18,583 bases of DNA from Thermodesulfobacteriota bacterium (lineage in GTDB: Bacteria > Desulfobacterota > DSM-4660 > Desulfatiglandales > Desulfatiglandaceae). Numbering within the stretch: position 1 is the stretch's first letter; each line of letters opens with the position of its first letter. The notes under the pieces are model-generated. The model was not told where the DNA came from. It did not search any database and saw only the letters and a list, made by a program, of their open reading frames with translations. The position numbers and the translations under genes were made by a program. The stretch covers positions 1 to 18,583 of the forward strand of contig JANQDY010000141.1 of the NCBI GenBank assembly GCA_028278625.1, in the 5' to 3' direction. Shown piece by piece: positions 15,866 to 18,583 of this stretch.

Positions 15866-15895
15866 TTGACGCCAGAGATATGGATATGCTATATA
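15866..15895 (+). promoter_or_regulatory. Candidate promoter of the regulator/corrinoid 3 operon
   Basis: TTGACG (15866-15871), 18-base spacer, then TATATA (15890-15895) within the run ctatatatataa. An inverted repeat TGAC-N7-GTCA (15902-15916) lies where transcription would begin. The leader would be about 30 bases. AT-rich repeats make the exact -10 uncertain. Confidence 0.45.
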
Positions 15896-15932
15896 TATAA
15901 ATGACCGTTTCAGTCAATTAGTTGAACGTGGT

Positions 15933-16706
15933 ATGGGTATGAAAAAAATAATCGATCGTAAGGCGCCTGTTCCCGCCTACATGCAACTTATCAACATATT
16001 GAAAGAAGGGATTGAGAAGGGAGTCTACCGTCCGGGCGACCGCCTACCGTCTGAATCACAGTTGTGCAAAAAACACGGATTGAGCCCCATGACGGTAAGG
16101 CGATCCATCAATGCGCTTTTGGATCAGGGTGTTGTCACCACCACTCAGGGGAGCGGAACATATGTGAAGGTGCCGGATTTGGGCGGCGCCACCTTTAATC
16201 TGGAGCAATTTCATGAATTATTCAGAGACAAGAAACGAACCCGGGTGAAAATCCTTGAGGTACTGATCAACCGTGCAAATGATGCAACGGCAAAAAGGCT
16301 TGATATTTCTGTCGGTGAAAGAACCATTCTCATTCGAAGAGTTTTGGAAAGAGACGGGGACCCGATTCTCTATCATATGGAACATCTCATCTACAATCCA
16401 AGACTTCCAAGTGTTGAAGCAGAACTGGAAGTCACTTCACTTCATGGTCTCTTTATTGGGACAGGGGAATCCAATTTCAAAAGAGGGACTTTGACCATTA
16501 AGTCGGCGGTACTTTCAAAAAATGAAGCGGAGATCCTAAACACTCTTCCGATGCAGCCGGCTTTTCACCTGGAACACGTTTTCTATGATTTTGACGACAG
16601 GCCGGTCAGTTGGGGTCGATTCATCTGTCGTGGAGACCTACTCGAATTTACGGCGTCAGTAGGACTTGGTGAACGATACGGCCACGGGGACAACAATGAC
16701 GAATGA
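15933..16706 (+). CDS. GntR/HutC-family transcriptional regulator (wHTH + UTRA)
   Basis: 257-residue dimeric DNA-binding regulator. The winged helix-turn-helix spans about 12-80 and shows the family hallmarks PAYMQLINILKEGIEKGVYRPGDRLPSE.. (only short pieces of it are needed for recognition), MTVRRSINALLDQGVV and the wing QGSGTYV. Residues 90-245 form a UTRA effector domain, ending in the usual FHLEHVFYDFDDRPVSWGRF region; such domains bind small ligands and release DNA. ATG 15933 and ATG 15939 are both possible and neither has a strong ribosome site. It is divergent from operon B, whose promoter carries paired inverted repeats, so it is the likely repressor; inducer unknown. Its end overlaps the third corrinoid protein gene by 11 bases. 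Confidence 0.92.
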   Translation: MGMKKIIDRKAPVPAYMQLINILKEGIEKGVYRPGDRLPSESQLCKKHGLSPMTVRRSINALLDQGVVTTTQGSGTYVKVPDLGGATFNLEQFHELFRDKKRTRVKILEVLINRANDATAKRLDISVGERTILIRRVLERDGDPILYHMEHLIYNPRLPSVEAELEVTSLHGLFIGTGESNFKRGTLTIKSAVLSKNEAEILNTLPMQPAFHLEHVFYDFDDRPVSWGRFICRGDLLEFTASVGLGERYGHGDNNDE

Positions 16707-17364
16707 TACGCTGAAAGATAATATGATGGGAAGGCTCAGTGCCCTGGTAGCGGATCTGGAAGAACAAGCGGTGTTGAATCTTGTTCGCGAAAGTCTGTCT
16801 GAAAGCATTGAGCCGTTAACAATACTGGAGCATTGCCACCAGGGAATGCTTGCGGTAGGTGACCGTTACGAAGCGGGTGAGTACTTCATCTCCGGGCTTA
16901 TTATGGCCGGGGAGATCATGGTTCAAGTGGGGCAACTTGTTTTTCCCTTCCTGGAACATAAGGTGGTTACGGGTGACACGGGAAGCATTGTTCTGGGAAC
17001 TGTGGAGGGAGACATACATTTTGTGGGCAAAGACATTTTCAAGGTCCTGGTAAGAGGATACGGTTTCACGGTGCATGATTTGGGTGTCGATGTGCCGGCC
17101 AGTCGATTCCTGTCTTCAATCCATGAATTCAAGCCTGACATACTGGGAATTTCATGCCTGATCAGTACAGCTTACAGAAATTTGGAAAAAACCATTAATC
17201 TTTTAAGGAAGTACGGTCCGCAAGAACTTGCACCCCGAGCCTACATTATTGGCGGTCGGGTGGATGAACTGCTGCAACGGGAAGTGGGTGCAGATTATTG
17301 GACCAAGGATGGGATGGCCGGTGTTCGATTGTGTCAGAAAATCATGGACTCCCATCCAACATAG
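16696..17364 (+). CDS. Corrinoid (B12-binding) protein 3, coupled to the regulator
   Basis: 222-residue corrinoid protein with the same layout as corrinoid protein 2: helical cap (about 1-88, motif VGDRYEAGEYFISGLIMAGE) and B12 domain. Ligand motifs are complete: D106-I-H108-F-V-G111 (the two residues between His and Gly are Phe-Val instead of the common Asp-Ile/Leu), S153-C-L155 and G186-G187. ATG 16696 has GGGGA at 16686-16690, 5 bases upstream; an in-frame start at 16666 deep inside the regulator gene is less likely. It overlaps the regulator stop by 11 bases and is thus translated with it. No methyltransferase follows, so it is either a spare shuttle for operon A/B enzymes or a sensor of methylation or B12 state acting with the regulator. 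The second option is speculation. Confidence 0.92.
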   Translation: MTNDTLKDNMMGRLSALVADLEEQAVLNLVRESLSESIEPLTILEHCHQGMLAVGDRYEAGEYFISGLIMAGEIMVQVGQLVFPFLEHKVVTGDTGSIVLGTVEGDIHFVGKDIFKVLVRGYGFTVHDLGVDVPASRFLSSIHEFKPDILGISCLISTAYRNLEKTINLLRKYGPQELAPRAYIIGGRVDELLQREVGADYWTKDGMAGVRLCQKIMDSHPT

Positions 17365-17407
17365 AAAATGTTTTCTTTGGAAACGGTTCATTCCATTGCA
17401 CGGTAAA

Positions 17408-17447
17408 GGTTCTTTATTCTGTCGAGAAAGCGCTCGGAATAAAGACC
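17408..17447 (+). terminator. Stem-loop after operon C
   Basis: GGT-t-CTTTATTC (17408-17419), TGT bulge, CGAG (17423-17426), loop AAAGCG, CTCG (17433-17436), GAATAAAG-ACC (17437-17447). Fifteen pairs in all, interrupted by one single-base and one three-base bulge. It lies 44 bases after the corrinoid 3 stop and before a convergent gene, where a shared transcript end is expected. No T-run follows on either strand, so it may stabilise or delimit the 3' end more than act as a simple intrinsic terminator. Confidence 0.45.
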
Positions 17448-17553
17448 GGTGGCAGATGAAAGGATGAACTCGCCGCCTCGAGCCAGTTCATGTACCCGAT
17501 TTCATCACCCAGGAATCCTTGGTCTGCCAATTCTCCGACGATCATGATCCCGG

Positions 17554-18583
17554 TCAAAAGGGAGCACGTCGCCTCCTACGAATTGTCATATAACCGATGC
17601 CTGTCAGTAGCGCGACAAGGATCATGAGCCCCAACTCATTCATGGCAGGAATCGGACTCGGTCCACCATGTCGTTCAACGGCGCCAATGTCACAAAACCG
17701 ACTCTGCGGCCGACTGATGCCCCGCTGATCGACGTTGTAGGGGGCCGTAACGCCGCACTGTGTGCCGAAAGGTATCTGTCCTATAGCCGGACTGGTTATA
17801 CCCTTGCAGCCAAGGGGGGCCGAGTCCGTAGCTTCGCAGAGCATACGGGTTTGAGTGGATCCGCCGTAGTCGCCCAGCACGGCAAGCTGGGGGTCGATGA
17901 CACCTGTGGTTCCGGTGTTGCCAAGCTGATCGCCAGCGCTCGGTGCTGCGATACAATCCATGCCGCCGTATTTGTTATCACCCACCAGGTTATACCCCTG
18001 AGAGGCAAACGTTCCCCAGCAGTCCGGGCCCTCTCCGGTAGCTGTGTTCCCGGCAAGGATCGTGTTTTGAAGGTTGATGGTCACAGTACCGGTGCCGCCG
18101 GGGTCGCTATAGATCCCGCCGCCAATGCCGGTGGTGGAATTGCCGCTTATGGTTGAGTTTGTCACCGTAACGGTGGCCGTGCCGTCCCCAGGTGAGTTGA
18201 AGATCCCGCCGCCGAGGATGTAGACAGAATTGCCGCTTACGGTCGAGTTCACAAGCGTGACGGTAGCCGTGCTGCCGGTGACGGCGGCTACGTTAAAAAT
18301 CCCGCCGCCGAGGGTGTCGGCGGAGTTACCACTTACCGTTGAGTTTTGAATCGTAAGCGTAGCCGTACCGGCGTCGGCGAGGTTAAGAATCCCGCCGCCG
18401 TCGTCGAGGCCGGAATTGCCGCTTACGGTTGAATTTTGAATCGTAAGCGTAGCCGTGCCGCCTTCGATACCGAAGTTAGAAATTCCGCCGCCGTCGAAGT
18501 AGAAGATGCGCCCAAAGGCGGAATTGTCGCTTACGGTTGAGTTTTCAAGCGTGACCGTGGCCGTGCCGCCTTCGTCGGCGATA
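17554..18583 (-). CDS. Repetitive beta-helix-type surface protein with IPTL-CTERM-like tail (5' end outside window)
   Basis: The frame is open from the stop codon (complement of 17554-17556) to the window edge, so only the C-terminal 342 residues are seen. The upstream part is a row of repeats of 30-36 residues built on NSTVSGNS...GGGIFN...GTATVTL, typical of right-handed parallel beta-helix/Pmp-like exported proteins. Then comes a non-repetitive segment with six cysteines (ILAGNTATGEGPDCWG to CDIGAVE; the first and last are paired candidates) that often ends such proteins. The end is IPAMNELG (17629-17652), a hydrophobic helix and RRRR, which matches the IPTL-CTERM sorting signal (motif, membrane helix, basic cluster), recognised in other bacteria by an exosortase-like system. 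Expected at the cell surface or in the matrix. It is transcribed toward operon C and appears unrelated to the methyl-transfer genes. Confidence 0.85.
   Translation of the reverse strand, partial: IADEGGTATVTLENSTVSDNSAFGRIFYFDGGGISNFGIEGGTATLTIQNSTVSGNSGLDDGGGILNLADAGTATLTIQNSTVSGNSADTLGGGIFNVAAVTGSTATVTLVNSTVSGNSVYILGGGIFNSPGDGTATVTVTNSTISGNSTTGIGGGIYSDPGGTGTVTINLQNTILAGNTATGEGPDCWGTFASQGYNLVGDNKYGGMDCIAAPSAGDQLGNTGTTGVIDPQLAVLGDYGGSTQTRMLCEATDSAPLGCKGITSPAIGQIPFGTQCGVTAPYNVDQRGISRPQSRFCDIGAVERHGGPSPIPAMNELGLMILVALLTGIGYMTIRRRRRAPF
18145..18583 (-). repeat. Tandem coding repeats (90-108 bp)
   Basis: The block gcttac/gcttat (complement of the Thr-Val/Ile-Ser codons of NSTVSGNS) recurs at 18145, 18235, 18331, 18421 and 18529, spacing 90, 96, 90 and 108 bases, always a multiple of three. 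Neighbouring stretches such as cgtaagcgtagccgt are nearly identical between the copies at about 18351 and 18441. Such repeats can expand or contract by recombination without breaking the frame. Confidence 0.75.

Larger units (their letters stand above)
15591..15932. other. Divergent control region between operons B and C
   Basis: AT-rich, gene-free stretch of 342 bases. From left to right: operon B leader, operator repeat copy 1 (15644-15663), operator copy 2 overlapping the operon B promoter (15673-15692), a hairpin (15709-15733), a small perfect inverted repeat AGATA-AA-TATCT (15735-15746), a 16-base near-palindrome (15817-15832), a candidate operon C promoter (15866-15895) and TGAC-N7-GTCA (15902-15916). 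The density of symmetric elements points to control by one or more dimeric repressors, the adjacent GntR/HutC protein being the obvious candidate. Confidence 0.6.

Noticed and set aside
17380..17556. Short minus-strand frame with protein-like start (TGIMIVGELADQ...)
   Set aside because: About 50 codons downstream of the surface protein stop, no recognised family and no clear ribosome site at the right distance; too weak to call.

Overview
The window looks like a chromosomal segment from a strictly anaerobic, probably sulfate-reducing member of the Desulfobacterota (former Deltaproteobacteria). The reasons are moderate base composition, several corrinoid-dependent methyltransferase proteins, a hybrid kinase with a cysteine-bearing PAS domain, and a branched-chain-type ABC transporter tied to C1 metabolism. 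This taxonomic guess is inference; there is no rRNA or other phylogenetic marker here.

Layout. Bases 1-961 hold no intact gene: a long hairpin (123-161) and a decayed response-regulator receiver gene (346-757). Operon A (+, 962-6312) encodes a corrinoid protein, a uroporphyrinogen-decarboxylase-fold (UroD-fold) methyltransferase, a RACo-like ATP-dependent corrinoid reactivase with an N-terminal [2Fe-2S] domain, and a GAF-PAS-kinase-receiver hybrid sensor kinase. It meets operon B tail to tail with only 9 bases between stop codons. Operon B (-, 15590 down to 6322) reads livH, livM, livG, livF, a periplasmic binding protein, a second UroD-fold methyltransferase, a second corrinoid protein, a pterin-binding (MeTr-type) methyltransferase and an acyl/aryl-CoA ligase. 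Divergent from it is operon C (+, 15933-17364): a GntR/HutC regulator followed by a third corrinoid protein. The divergent intergenic region carries a good sigma70-type promoter for operon B whose -35/-10 spacer is filled by an inverted repeat, with a near-identical second copy at the predicted start of transcription. The right end (17554-18583, -) is the C-terminal part of a repetitive beta-helix-type surface protein with an IPTL-CTERM-like sorting tail; its 5' part lies beyond the window.

How the genes may work together (inference). The parts match the four-component design of corrinoid O-demethylases and related methyl transfer systems: methyltransferase I (UroD fold), corrinoid shuttle, methyltransferase II (to tetrahydrofolate) and activating enzyme. 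They are split so that each convergent operon is incomplete alone: A has the activase but no methyltransferase II, B has methyltransferase II but no activase. With a Liv-type importer and a CoA ligase in operon B, a reasonable hypothesis is uptake of a methylated (for example methoxylated aromatic or other carboxylated) substrate, demethylation to methyl-tetrahydrofolate, and CoA activation of the remaining acid. Both UroD-fold proteins deviate from the His-x-Cys...Cys zinc signature of MtaA/MtbA, so the methyl donor is not predictable from the sequence.
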